DNA from: Ampelocalamus luodianensis
Taxonomy: Eukaryota > Streptophyta > Magnoliopsida > Poales > Poaceae
DNA: 64,000 nt
Assembly (NCBI GenBank): GCA_036346255.1
Contig: CM070625.1
Coordinates: 18,189,488 to 18,253,487, forward strand
Direction: 5' to 3'
In this document: positions 8,645 through 20,639 of the stretch, in pieces
Numbering within the stretch: position 1 is the stretch's first letter
Layout: each line of letters opens with the position of its first letter
The notes under the pieces: generated by a model
Seen by the model: only the letters and a program-made list of their open reading frames with translations
The model's database searches: none
What the model was told of the DNA's origin: nothing
Position numbers and translations under genes: made by a program

Positions 8645-11600
8645 CTCCCCCGCAGTCGCAACGGCAGAAGGGTGAACGTTGAGGTTGGACCGAAACTCCG
8701 TAAAGACAGACGTGGGAAGCCCTTTGGTGAAGATATCCGCGTATTGTGATGAGGTAGGCACATGTAGGACGCGGACTTCGCCAAGGGCCACACGCTCGCG
8801 ACGAAGTGCAAGTCAATCTCCACATGCTTGGTTCGCTGGTGCTGAACCGGGTTGGTGGAGAGGTAGACAGCGCTGACGTTGTTGCAGTAGACTAAGGTGG
8901 TGCGCCGAAGAGGAGTGTGAAGCTCTGCAAGTAGCTGACGTAGCCAAGTTGCCTCAGCGACGCCGTTAGCCATGGCGCGGTACTCGGCCTCCGCACTTGA
9001 CCTGGAGACGATGTGCTGGCGCTTCGACGACCAAGAGATAAGGTTGTCCCTGAGAAAAACACCATAGCCCGAAGTGGACTTACGCGTATCGGGACATCCT
9101 GCCCAATCAGCGTCAGTGTAGACAACCAGCTCCGCAGGAGAAGTCCGGTGAAGAAGCAAGTCGTGGTCGAGCGTACCCTGAAGATATCGAAGGATGTGCT
9201 TGACCAAGGCAAGGTGGGGGCTCCCGTGGGTCATGCATGAAAAGGCACACCTGCTGAACAACATAAGCAATATCTGGACAGTTAAAAGTCAAATATTGTA
9301 GCGCACCAGCAAGGCTGCGATAGTGCGTCGCATCGTCAACCGGAGGACCGTCACTGGAGAACTTGGAGTGTGTGCCAACAGGAGTACTGCAAGGCTTGCA
9401 GGATGTCATGCCGGCGCGGTCCAAGATCTCCAAAATATACTGACGCTGAGAGAGGTGAAGAGCACCATGCTGACGGCTGTCTGAAATCCCTAGAAAGTGA
9501 TGAAGTGGACCCAAATCCTTCATAGAAAATTCTTGCTGGAGAGCGAAAATTGTTCGACGGAGAAGGCCATCAGAGGAAGCGGTCAGAACAATATCGTCCA
9601 CATAGAGCAACAAGTATATAGTCTCCTCCCGGCGCCGAAAGATAAACAAGGATGTGTCCGATTTAGCCGCCACAAAACCCAGGGAAAAGAGATGGGAGGC
9701 AAAGCGACTGTACCATGCGCGGGGAGCCTGCTTGAGACCGTAGAGAGACTTGTTGAGCCGGCAAACATGATCAGGCCGAGCGGAGTCAACAAACCCAGAG
9801 GGCTGCACGCAGTAGACTATCTCAGTGAGGGTGCCGTGCAAGAAAGCATTCTTCATGTCAAGCTCATGAATGAGCCAATCTCTGGATAGCGCCAAAGTAA
9901 GGACTGTGCGGATAGTAGCTGGCTTCACAACGGCTGAATGTCTCAGCAAAGTCAATGTCAGGCCACTGCGTAAACCCACGAAGAACCCAGTGAGCCTTAT
10001 AGCGATCGAGAGACCCATCCGGATGAAACTTGTGACGAAAGACCCACTTGCCAGTCACTAGATTGACGCCGGCAGGACGAGGAACAAGATCCCAAGTGGT
10101 ATTTGTCCAGGAGAGCATTGAACTCCTCAATCATAGCAGCATGCCAGTTGGGGTCAGAGAGCGCCCCATGGTACGTCTGCGGGATCGGCGAAAGAACAGT
10201 GGCATGAAGGTTCAGCCAATCCACAGGGAGAAAAACCAGACTTCTCCCGAGTGACCATGGGGTGGTCATTGGTCACGGGGGGAACGGTGACAATAGTCGG
10301 CGGGAGGGAATCGGTCTGGCTGGCAACAGCCTGTGCTGGAGGGGCAACAGGGGCAGCTAGACTAGCACCCAAGTCGATGACAGGCAAAGCCGGCATGGGT
10401 GGCGCAGCCGACGGCCCGAGTGCGACCAATGAATGCGTCGTGCAGGTAGGCGTGCCAAGCGTAGGAGGCACGGCCGGAGTGCGCGCTGTAGACGCCTGAG
10501 GGCCGAGCCGGTCGCGGGAGAGGGCGACGTGGGCTCGGCACCGGGCGTGCTAGCAGCAACGACGAGGCCAGCGCTGCTGGCAACGACCCGTGGTATGGAG
10601 CCAACGGGGGCAGCAGAGCCGGCAGGGGAGGTGCCACCTGCAAGAAACCGACGCCCAATGGGCAGCGGAGTAGAGTCCATGTCCGACAAAAAATCAAGGT
10701 TAGTGGGCGACGACGAGGCCACCAAATCAGCAAACGGGAACGAGTTCTCATCGAACGTGACGTGCCGCGAGATAATGATCCGGTTGGACACCAAATTAAG
10801 ACACCGGTAACCTTTGTGTTCCGAAGGATAGCCAAGGAAGACACGCAACGTGGACCGAGGTGAAAGCTTGTGTGCAGCGGATGAAGAAAGGTTTAGATAA
10901 CATCGACAACCAAAGACACGGAGATGAGAATATGTAGGCTGAACACCATACAAAGCGAAGTAGGGCGTGGAAAAGTTGAGTGTTTTGGTAGGGTGTCGAT
11001 TAAGGAGATATGTGGCTGCATGGAGAGCTTCAACCCAATACTGTGGAGGGAGGCTAGCCTAGAACATCAAGGTGCACATGATGTTGTTGGTGGAGCAGAT
11101 GATACGTTCGGCTTTGCCATTTTGCTGAGAAGTGTATGGGCACGACATGCGGAGTGCAACGCCGTGAGTAAGAAAGAACGTGCAGGTGGAGGAGTTATCA
11201 AACTCGCGGCCATTATCGCATTGCACGCACTTGATGATGGAGCTGAATTGTGTGTGAACAAAGGAGAAAAAATGAGAGATATCTCGGAAGGCATCAGACT
11301 TTAGGCGTAAAGGGAATGTCCAAAGAAAGTGAGAGCAATCATCAAGAATAACTAAATAATACTTGTAACAAGAGACACTAGCGATAGGTGAGGTCCAAAG
11401 ATCACAATGTATTAAGTCAAAATTCTTAATAGCACGGGAGGTAGAAGTGGCAAATGGTAAACGAATGTGGCGACCGAGTTGACAGGCATGGCAAACAGAC
11501 TCGGACACACCATTATTACATGGAATTGCAGATGTGCTAGCTAACTTGGACAAAGACTCGACGCCAAGATGACCAAGACGACGATGCCAGAGAGTTGGAG

Positions 11601-13386
11601 ACGCGTCGGCGACAAGTGCATGCGGGCTGGTATGGGAGGCCATAGCGGGTACAGAGGACCAGTGCTATTGCACCTGGCGATCACACTCCTGGTTCGCAGT
11701 TCTTCACAGAAAGGCCAAATGGGTCAAATTCAACAGAACAATTGTTGTCAATGGTAAACCGACGAACAGAAATCAGATTTTTAATCATGTGAGGAGTGAC
11801 AAGAATGTTCCAAAGATGAAAAGGACCACGTTCGGCTGCAATAGTAGTGGAACCTATGGACATAACAGGGAGCGTAGAGCCATTGCCAACGGTGATATCA
11901 GACGGAGTGGAAAAAGGCGGGGAGCGGGAAACACTAAGGTTACCAGGGTCTGATGTCATATGGGAGGTGGCACCGGAGTCCATATACCAGTCTGTAGTGG
12001 GCGGGGGCGTCAGCGTCATCGTGTTGAAGGCATTGGCGAGGGCCGCTTGATCCCAGTAGCCGACCCCGGACATGGGGTTCCACGGGGCCGGCGCTTGCTG
12101 CTGATGCGACGCGACATTGGGGTCTGGCGCCATGTACCCCTGCGCTGCAGGCATGGCGCCGTAGTAAGGGACGCCGGGGAAGCCAACCATGCCTGGGTAC
12201 GCTGCTGTGAGCGCATGGGGGCGCGGCTGCTGCTGTTGCTGCGGAGGCCACGGGGCGTTGCCCCCCGAGGGTACACCTGGATCGTGCCCGTCCACGGATT
12301 GAAGAAGGAGGGGGGCCACCCGCCCGCAGGAGAGGCCAGCCATACCACACCGCCCGAGTTGTTGGTGCGGTTGTTGCGACGACGGCGGTTGTTGGGGCGG
12401 TTGTTGCGACGACGGCGGTTGTTGCGGCGGTTGTTGGGGCGGTTGTTGCGACGACGGCGGTTGTTGCGGCGGTTGCCGCCCAACATGGACTGCACGTCGG
12501 CTTGCGCACCTCCCTGCGTGCCACCCTGGGCGTCGCCCTGCGCGTCGGTGGAGGTGGGGTTGCGCGAGACAGGGGGAGCGCCGCCGACGAGGGCCGTGGA
12601 GGACCAACCCGGCTTGGTGGACATCATGATCTCTTCCAGAAGGAGATCATTGCGGACGTCAACAAAGGATGGGAACGACTTTTGCCGTTTGAGCAGCGCC
12701 GCCGTGTGTGAAAACTTGTCATTAAGCCCGCGCAGGATGGACAACACAAGAGTGCGGTCCTGAACGGGCTCACCCAAATCGCCGAGGAGGTCGGCCATGC
12801 CCTTCAGTTTATGGCAGTAATCGGAGATGTTGAGGTCACCCTAAAAAAAGTTACGAAACTCCGCGTCGAGATGCAACGCACGGGTCTCCTTGTTGCTGAT
12901 GAACTGCTCCTCGAGGGCGAGCCAGACGCGGCGGGAGATGGTGATGGGGGTCATCACGATGTCGAGGAGGCCGGCAGAGATGGTGCCATACAACCACGAG
13001 ATGACGACGCAATCCATGCGTGTCCACGGCTCGACGTGGGGGTAGGCCTCATCGGAGAGTACGTGGTCGGTGAGCGCATACTTCCCAAGGGTGATGAGAT
13101 CAAGACCTCGCCACTTGGAGTAGCCAGGAGAGTCGAGGTCGAGGACAATGGGGATGAGCGATCGGATGTTGAGGATGGAGACGGCCTGCGCGTGAAGGAT
13201 GGCGACGATGATGGCATCGGCTGCCTCCTCTTGGCGCTGGCGCTCGGTGTCCTCGACGCGGCGGCGCTCGACCTCCGCGGCACGGCGGCGTTGTTTCGCC
13301 TCGCGTAGGCGAGCGTCCTCCTCCTGGCGGCGCTCGGCCTCCTGGCGCAGGCGCGCGGTCTCCTCAGGGGAGACCTCGATGGACAT
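8639..13386 (-). pseudogene. copia gag-pol polyprotein, several lesions
   Basis: From the ATG at 13386 on the minus strand: a charged coiled N-terminus (ETARLRQEAERRQEEDARLR), a UBN2-type gag domain, an Asn/Arg-rich tract at 12358-12478 where a CCHC knuckle would be expected, protease YMDSGATSHM near 11968-11988, GAG-pre-integrase LWHRRLGHLG, integrase CDNGREFD and QNGKAERI, RT with QAPRAWYSRF and LYVDDIV (about 9593-9607), and RNase H with DADWAGCPDTRKS and TKHVEIDLHF. It ends with a stop at 8639-8641, just inside the LTR. Lesions: amber codon 12841-12843 in gag, frameshift near the C-run 12259-12264, frame changes near 11640-11690, around 10020-10130, near 9250 and near 8790. It encodes no intact polyprotein. 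Confidence 0.9.
12358..12478 (-). repeat. trinucleotide-based tandem repeat in gag
   Basis: Plus-strand blocks beginning GGTTGTTGCGACGACGGCGG recur three times in units of 30 and 42 bp. In the gag frame this gives a run of Asn and Arg (NNRRRRNNRPNNRR). A basic tract at this place could bind RNA in place of a zinc knuckle; this is inference. Confidence 0.7.
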
Positions 13387-13457
13387 GGCTGGGGGCTAGT
13401 ATTGGTTAGATGCGAAGCAGTAGAGGGAGGTCACAAGAGCGACCGTCTCGAACACCA

Positions 13458-13631
13458 TGAAAGCGGAAATAATTCATGCGATGATTGATTGATAGCTCAA
13501 GGGATTACATATATAGGCCCAACCCTTCCATAACTCAAGGCCGGTTTATATAAACAAATACTCGGGAGTTCGGAGGAAAGAATCCTAAAGGATGCGCGTG
13601 ATCTGCGGCATAACTATTATATAGTCTAACA
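13458..13631 (-). repeat. 5' LTR of copia element
   Basis: On the minus strand it runs from TGTTAGACTATATAATAG (13631) to CCGCTTTCA (13458). It is followed by TGGTGTTCGAGAC, a weak match to a tRNA primer site. It pairs with 8469-8644. Confidence 0.92.
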
Positions 13632-13672
13632 AGAACTATAGTACCTTGCTGTGTTGAATCAGCTGCTTCGGT

Positions 13673-14407
13673 CAGTGGCGGAGCTAGAAATTTAGGGTTG
13701 AGTGTGCACACACAAAGTAACGTCCGGTACGATTAATTCAAAGTACGCATTACCGAGTTGTTTTTTATTTTTCTTCACAAAATTCATCATCTGGGAATAT
13801 TTTCGTTCCGAGAAGCACACTATGTACTATATAGTAGTCTACTAGCAACTTTTCATATGTAATCACTATATTAATCAATCTGGAAAATAACTTGCACAAT
13901 ATCTAAATGTGATCAGAAAAAAAACTGGAATGTGCTCCGTGTACTATTTTAATATTGCAACTGCATTTTACTATTAAATTCTAAATCAATAGAAGAGAGG
14001 GAGAAAGGAATGGATGTGACTTGTGAGGTTTCCTTCCCCTAACTCACCACCATGTACCTGTAAAACCTATGGTCTTACTCTCTCCAATTTCAGTTCATTG
14101 TAATAGCTACTCTCTCGCATCTGTTTTCTTGCTGGGGAACGAGGGGACTCAAAAAAATTTATCAAAAGCCATCTTTATCTTTCTCTTTAACTAACTAAGT
14201 ATTATATAAAATATGTCTATGAGGTATTTTGACTTAATGGGAAGTAGGCATCTCATTCATAGGCAAGAGCAGGCCGGCCTGAAGGTATGAACTGATGGCA
14301 GCCAAGAAGGCATTAAATGGCTTTGAAAGATGTAGTGTAGCCTGTGCAGATTTTGCAAATTTTGGGGGTGCCGGTGCACATCCGGCACCCCAGCTAGATC
14401 CGCCCTG
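13673..14407. mobile_element. non-autonomous hAT element, 735 bp
   Basis: Ends are CAGTGGCGGAGCTAG and CTAGATCCGCCCTG, imperfect terminal inverted repeats of the plant CAGTGGCGGA hAT group. An exact 8-bp target duplication GCTTCGGT flanks it (13665-13672 and 14408-14415). Near the right end, GGTGCCGGTGCACATCCGGCACC forms a subterminal hairpin, as in the element ending at 27465. No transposase coding is left. It sits 21 bp beyond the stop codon of the RING-H2 gene, in its presumed 3' UTR. Confidence 0.9.
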
Positions 14408-14428
14408 GCTTCGGTAGTCCACCTCCGG

Positions 14429-14973
14429 CTATGACCACGGCGATGGTGTCGTTGTCCGGCCGCTGGCTTCGGCCGACGACGCTGCCTTTCTCGGGCGCGC
14501 GGCCGCGGGGTCCATCACCGGTTGGCGGCATGTCGGGCACGAGCCGTGAGACACCAGCCAGTCGTCCACGCACCGGACGTGGAATGGAATCCGTGCCCGC
14601 ACCGCGGCAGCACGCGCACCTTCTCGCCGTCCGCCAACTCGCCGAGGCATATGGCGCAGACGTCCTCGGTCTCTTCCTCGCCGCAGGAGGCCCCGCCGGA
14701 CGCCTCCTCGCCGTCGGCCGTGGCCCGGCCACTGCATCGGAGCGCACACCGCGCCAGCGAGTTGAGCCCGATGGCGAACAGTAGCGCGAAGAACAGCGCC
14801 GCCAGGATGATAACCATGTTCGTCTCGAAGCTCGCATCGCCCCCCGCCGTGCGCGCCTCCGCCACCGCTGTTGACAACCCGCCCCGCGGCGATTCTCGCC
14901 GCCGGCGCCTCCGAATCCCGATGACCCATGATCCACCGGCCGCCTCACGCCCACGCTCACACCAACACCGCAT
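14429..14973 (-). pseudogene. RING-H2 E3 ligase (ATL-type), frameshifted
   Basis: An intronless reading frame from the ATG at 14973. It has a basic N-terminus, one membrane segment (about residues 54-70, MVIILAALFFALLFAIGL), an acidic linker, then a RING-H2 domain starting VCAICLGELADGEKVRV with Cys106, Cys109, Cys125, His127 and His130. ATL proteins are membrane-anchored ubiquitin ligases that recruit E2 enzymes through this domain. After His130 the frame is lost: a tandem TGGAA TGGAA (14580-14589, plus strand) adds 5 bp where one copy would keep the frame. The rest of the RING (VRCVDDWL, CPTCRQP) and a stop at 14429 lie in the next frame. Either a true mutant allele or an assembly error. 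An in-frame GTG lies at 14985, but the ATG is preferred. Confidence 0.8.
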
Positions 14974-17290
14974 GCAACCAGTCACCCACCGATGCTTCCA
15001 GTTCTAGCGAGCCCCTGCTCATGGCAAATATATTTAGAGGCGCGATCGCGATGTACATTTTGGTTGCTGTTGCGCGAGTGTACTTGAAAAGGGCGCGCAC
15101 TCTCCCAAGTTGCACCACCCTCGCGCGAAGTTGCTAGTTGTTACAGGGATAGGGACGCGAGGGGCTAGTGCCGAACGTCTTTTGGTTGCTTTGGAGGCAA
15201 AGTTAGGAGCTTAACCTGAACTTTTCTTGCGTGCATGGGCAGCACAAACCCTGGATTTGGATAGCGAGCTCGCCGTGCGCCGGAGAACGCACGCTTTGGT
15301 GCGGTTTAATGTGGCAGAAAGGGCCTCGCAACCGTCCGTCCGTCCGTCCGTCTCTTTGGACTAGCGCGGTTTGGTCCGTGGTCACTTTGTCGTCTCGGAG
15401 CCCTGTGCCCTGCACAGCAAAACAGCAAAAGCGCACGCTTTCTTTCACGAGAAAGAGAAACTATCTCGGCACAAGTTACTCGCGCGTGTTCGCTGGTTTG
15501 CAAGGATTTTCCACGCCCGGCCGGCCGTGTGCTAGCTAGCAGCTGACGCCGACCTGTGAAATGCCCTTTATGGATTTCCAAGTATGGTCAACATCCCTTT
15601 GGAGGTTTATTATTGTGCGCTTTGTTTCGGAGAGGGCTTAAGATGATATCCTGACAGAGTGACAAGTAACGCGTGCGCTAAAGCGGGTAGCGGTAGTGCT
15701 CTATTTTGTAATGTGCGCTTTGTTTTGTGCAAGGTTTCAGATGAAAGTGCGCATGATACCATCGATTGGTTGCGCTTAGCGAGAGCCGAGACATTCGGAA
15801 CATGGTGTTTTTTTGAAACGATTCAGGACAGAGTTGTTCAGATAATCCTTCCCATAAATACGCACTAAGCAAATATCATCGTCGTTTTGACCTACCAATA
15901 CGTCTGTGGCAGGTTTTGCATCGGTGAGACAGTTTCTCGTAGAGCGCTTTTACGGTAATTTTTTCCATCCAATGATTCAGATTGGTTGGGATTTAGTTAT
16001 ACTACACATGTTAATATGAATAGTAGAATTCTGATAGGGGTAGAATTGTAATTGTCTATGTGAGAATCACATGATACAAGAGTAATATTTTTAACACTAG
16101 TAGAAAAGGTCCATAATACCCTCTAAAAATTACAAATAAATAGAAAAATATATTATACCCTTAACAAATCAATAGCTAGATTTGATTTTTATAACCACTA
16201 TATACTTACTAGTAAAATGTATCATAAATTTTATCTTCTTGTAACATTGTTGTGATATCCTAGCCCAAAGAGAATAGAGTCCACGGGACCCATATACATG
16301 TGTGTGAGTGCATGAAAGATTAGTGCCGCCTTGTGGGTTGATGGGCAAAATAACCGACAGATAAGACCAAGATGTCTATGAGCAATAACCATGGGTTAAC
16401 CATTTTTGTATAAATGAATTAAGAAAATACAAATGAGTTATCATGTGTACGTGGTGTATCATGTATGCGGTAGGTCTAGTCCGATTTGGACAGTAACGTT
16501 TCAATTGTACAGTCTAATTGTACCTTGTTCGTATAATTTCCCGGGCACAAAATTTTGTTTCTTGATCACAAGCAACCATATAAGGGTAAAAATGTTGAAA
16601 AACTTGTCAAGATCGAGCAAGCTCTTGAGCAGCAATTCTCAAGCTGAACAAACTGCCGAGCAGACGAGGTACCCCGTACCCATGACTCGTGAGGTTATCA
16701 CGTACGTACTAACTAATTGATTCATGCTTTCGACAATCACTGCAACATTCATCTCCATTGGTGATGTGATTGCTCGTAAGCCCCACTTACGGGCCGGGAT
16801 GTCCCATCTTTACGGTATAGGACTGTGATACTATGGATTCATGCACCTTTACGAACGACGGCGTTAACCACTGTCTGGATTAGCGTAACTCGTGACACTC
16901 AAATTTGTCCAATCGTACACTTTGATCCTCATCTCCTCGACCACGCAAAGCAGATGTATTGTTGCTCTTGCAAAATACAAGAAATCACAAGAACTACGGG
17001 TAAAGAACACTCAATTCCCATCTATATTGTGGTTGTGCCAAGCAAATAGGGAGAAGCGCTGTGTAGATGCATAAGCAATCTATTTTCTAAATTAAATGTC
17101 GTCTCTGATACATGGGGCGCACCCCCTGGCATTATAGCCAGCAAAACTCACGCACACATGGCCTAAGGCCTACTCCAACTCCTATTCGATCAAAATAAAG
17201 AAACAGGCACTATCTCTACTTCTCTAATGCAATCTGAACTCTTATAATTAAGATACAACCGACTTAGATTCGAGTTCGATGTCATTCGTG
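14974..17290. other. 5' flank of RING gene and spacer
   Basis: No gene is recognised in this 2.3 kb. It holds a (CCGT)5 microsatellite at 15332-15352, an AT-rich tract at 15950-16250, and short ORFs without domains. The RING gene's promoter must lie in the first few hundred bases, but I see no convincing TATA box. Confidence 0.5.
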
Positions 17291-17488
17291 TAATAACACT
17301 ACGGCGGTAGCATAGTATCACACCGTCTGGTTTCCAGTAACACTCTGGCTGACGTGCAGTAACACTTCGACTGGTGTACAGTAACACTCCGACTGACGTG
17401 CAGCAATACTCTAGCGATGGAGTAGTAACGCTTCGGCTAGCGTGCAGTAATACTCTGTCTGACGTGTAGTAACACTCCGTGAGGGCCA
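17291..17488. repeat. 22-bp minisatellite, nine units
   Basis: Nine consecutive 22-bp units with no spacer, consensus near CAGTAACACTCTGGCTGACG plus TG, span exactly 198 bp. Units differ at several positions, and a partial AGTAAC follows. Because 22 is not a multiple of 3, any peptide read through it cycles frames. The minus-strand ORF covering it (17190-17522) therefore has a repetitive Cys/Val/Thr pattern that is more likely a by-product than a gene. Confidence 0.88.
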
Positions 17489-19359
17489 AGTAACAGAAGT
17501 CTTCTAAACCTTGAAAATCCATGGAATAGAAGGAAACTACCTATACAAGCCATACAAACCACGGGCTCGATATGTTTTTCAGCTCTCGCGGTCGTTCTTG
17601 ACAACCTACGTAGCATGAACTCTAGTTGTCATAACTTCTTATAGAAAGCTCTAAATCACACACGGTTTGATCCTTTGAAAAGTAGACTTGATAAGTTTTC
17701 TAATTATATAGTTTGTGAGCATTAGAATCCTTTTAATTCATACAGATATCTTCATAAACTTAGTAGACAGAACTATGAGCACGATGCTAGCCAAAACATG
17801 ATTGATCTTGTATCTTCCTCTTAGGAAACATGATTGATCTTGTATCTTCCTCTTAGGCTAGATGCTTCTCTACATAGTGGTGCTACTACTACCTCCTCCC
17901 TTGGTCCAACCTCCCTCTGGCCTGTACTATTTTTAGGGCGTCCAACACATCTACACACATACAAGCAAAACCGTAGTCACATTCTGTCAAATAGAACTTA
18001 ATAATAATGATTAAGTTTAGCTTTAGTTTCAACCTTGTGATAACATTTTGAATTGCCATGTGTAGGTGTGTATGCAATTAAGCTAGGGCATTTCTAATCC
18101 GTTAGTAATTTAATTGTATTTATAGTTTAATTTAATTAGTTGAGTATGATTTATGCTTGCTACCAACAGAATGGACATACTATTCTAGAGTCATCCAAAG
18201 GAAAGATTCGAGGTGAATCGACTCCATTAAATTGTACTGAATCAAAAGAATCGCCACGAGTTCTATCAAAATGATTGTGTAGGATCGAATACCACAATCA
18301 GAAAGGGGTGAATGATTATGGTACCCTCTTAGCTCTCTTTTAAAACTTGTTGCCGAGCAAGTGCAATTTCTCGCGTAATGGCTAAAAGCTGTCTGACCAG
18401 CCGCAACTAGCACGCCGCCACAACTAGCACGTCACGTCGGCTCATCCCATGTCCAGTAAAACAAGCTACCACAAGCAATTAACTAATGCACCAAAAATCT
18501 CACGAACAGGACGTGGCAAGCACTAGCACATTCTTGTACAACCACAACTAGCAATCAACTCACGTACGAAAAAGCAAACCACTGCTAACACCTAACCACA
18601 AGATGAAATCAGCACTAAGGCAAAACCAACTCCTGTCGAGATCCTATTCAGCTGAAGACAACCTCAACTAGCACCTCATGTCGGCATCAAAAACAGCAGC
18701 AACAAACAGCCATGGTCACCTTTTATTTATTCTGCGACAAACACCACTCACGGCCGCTGCCAAATACCAAACTGCGATGTCTATTATCCTCAATGATAAC
18801 CCTAATAGCCGCACGTAATGCCTACAGTTATATAGCCCCTCATCATTCATATATGGCCCATTAAAGTCCTAGGGCCTAATACGTGGGCTTTTACACCAGA
18901 TTACAAAACCAATTTTGGACACCCTAAAATTATCACGTGTTATAGCCTCCGGACCGCACCACTGTAGCTCCAACACGCATCATCCATTTTTTATCTCCAC
19001 GTGCCCTAACTCGAGCCCGACTGTCTCCTCCAACATCCTCGACCCTCTAGACCATGACTTCGCACCAAGCCATCTCCCGGTCATCGCCGTAGACCACGAT
19101 CGCCTCCGAGTTATCCTGCACATGCAAATACCAAAACCCCATATATTTTTCGGCATAAGTTCTTCTCAACTTGACCGATATTAGTCCACATATGTCACAC
19201 GTCTCAAATAACATCAGTACTCAACATCATCGATTATTCATCAACTAAAATATACTAGACCTAGCCACATGATCTAACAGATTGCCCAAAGAGTACATTC
19301 TAGAGAAAAAATGTAATGTAGTACAAACATAACCAGGTTAGCATGGCGCCGTCTAAGGA
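17489..19359. other. spacer, no gene seen
   Basis: AT-rich intergenic sequence. A 32-bp perfect tandem duplication is noted separately (17794-17857). Between 18405 and 18675 the phrase AACTAGCAC recurs irregularly. The segment 18915-19184 has an ORF without recognisable domains. I find no gene. Confidence 0.5.
17794..17857. repeat. 32-bp tandem duplication
   Basis: Two identical adjacent 32-bp units beginning AAACATGATTGATCTTG and ending CTTCCTCTTAGG (17794-17825 and 17826-17857). The identity suggests a recent slippage or repair event. Confidence 0.9.
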
Positions 19360-19889
19360 TTGTTTGGTGAGAAAATATGGTATATACCACCAAAATATGT
19401 CCGATTTTGATAAATGTCACAATAAAATCCCGACTCACTTTAATACCTTCGGAATATTTAAATCTTTGGCAATATACCACTCTGTCACCCTCTGTCTCAT
19501 TCTTCCGTTAGTAGACTCGTTCCCCTCTCGCCTGGCTCGACCAGGCCATCCCTTGATTCTTCGACGCAACTTCCTCATTGTTGGCACTACCCATCCTCCG
19601 ATGCAGCTTCCTCATCGCTGGCCTTTGTCCTTCTCTGTCTGACTCCCCTGATTCCCCTCCCCTGCCTGTTGTCTGGCAACAGTGGCCCGCCATGTCTCGG
19701 TTGGGGAGCTCGACTGCGACGAGATTTGCCGACAGCCCGACATGGGTGAGGTGGGAGTGAGGTTGTTGGCGAGTTAGTATTAGAGTATAAATAAAGAGTT
19801 GCATTCTAGTTGAATCGGATCTTTGGACTACAAATAAATGGTGTGGGGGTCCTCTCGGACTACACACAATTATTCCCCTAATTTTCAAA

Positions 19890-19902
19890 TGGTATCAGAG
19901 CT
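19890..19902 (+). other. copia primer-binding site inside the TIR element
   Basis: TGGTATCAGAGCT, the initiator-tRNA-Met primer-site motif, follows sequence ending CCCCTAATTTTCAAA. A TATA-like GTATAAATAAAGAG lies about 105 bp upstream. This suggests that a copia 5' LTR end and leader are present, although no matching second LTR was found in the interior. Confidence 0.7.
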
Positions 19903-20639
19903 TACCCAATCTCATCACTGACCCTAGCCACTCGACGCCGCCACCCACCACCGCCGCCATCGTTGCCATCCACCACCGTCACCATCACTGGTCGTCGTCT
20001 TTCAACAACCGCGGTGGGCCACAGTTGCCTCGGGTCATCGGGCTACTGTGCGACCAGCAAACACCCGGGCAGCCACCACAGATCACCCGGGCCATCGCCA
20101 CGGTACAACACGCGGGAGCAGAGGAAGAAGCCTCCGTACCATGGTATCCTTCAATCTAAGCTAGATCTGGCCAAAGAAGAAGGGGAGCAGAGGAGGAAGC
20201 CGTGTGGTGAAGAAAGGAGGTGAGAGAAGAAGCCGACCTGGATCTGGCCCAAGAAGAAAGGGAGCAAAGGAAGAAGTCATCGGCCGAAGAGGAAAGGGAG
20301 CAGAGGAAGAAATCATGGGTGGGTCAAGAAAGAAGGTGAGAAGAAAGGAGAATAAAAAGGTTCTCTGTTCAGGGAAAAAAATTGATGTTACGGCTTTGCA
20401 TGATTTGGGTAACCATAAAGGCAGTCATCGAGGTTTAGCAGAACGTTGATGCGTGAAGGATTGTTGTAATCGTGGGAGATACGCGTGTCATATCTTGGTA
20501 GTGATTGACATTACTCCGGTTGTTTGAAAAGATTACCCTTGAGAAAATTGAGGCTGCGAGGAAGGAGAAGTGAAGAAGCCACAATGAGGGCGGTACAAAA
20601 GAAGAGGAAGACAATTGTTGAGACTACTTCCCCACTGGT

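Larger units (their letters stand above)
8469..13631 (-). mobile_element. complete Ty1/copia retrotransposon
   Basis: Bounded by an exact 5-bp target duplication AGAAC (8464-8468 and 13632-13636). LTRs of 176 bp (8469-8644) and 174 bp (13458-13631) face the minus strand. The polypurine tract (GACTGCGGGGGAG, minus) lies just above 8644 and a primer-site-like TGGTGTTCGAGAC lies just below 13458. Gag, protease, integrase, RT and RNase H are all present in copia order but with at least one in-frame stop and several frameshifts. The LTRs differ by roughly ten positions, so this is an old rather than a fresh insertion. The 3' LTR start has decayed from TG to TA. Confidence 0.93.

Noticed and set aside
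9497..13308. Plus-strand ORFs (130, 126, 267, 165 codons)
   Set aside because: Antisense shadows of the minus-strand copia gag-pol, which has clear integrase, RT and RNase H motifs.
17291..17488. CRISPR-like array
   Set aside because: The 22-bp units abut without unique spacers, and the window is a plant nuclear sequence; it is a minisatellite.
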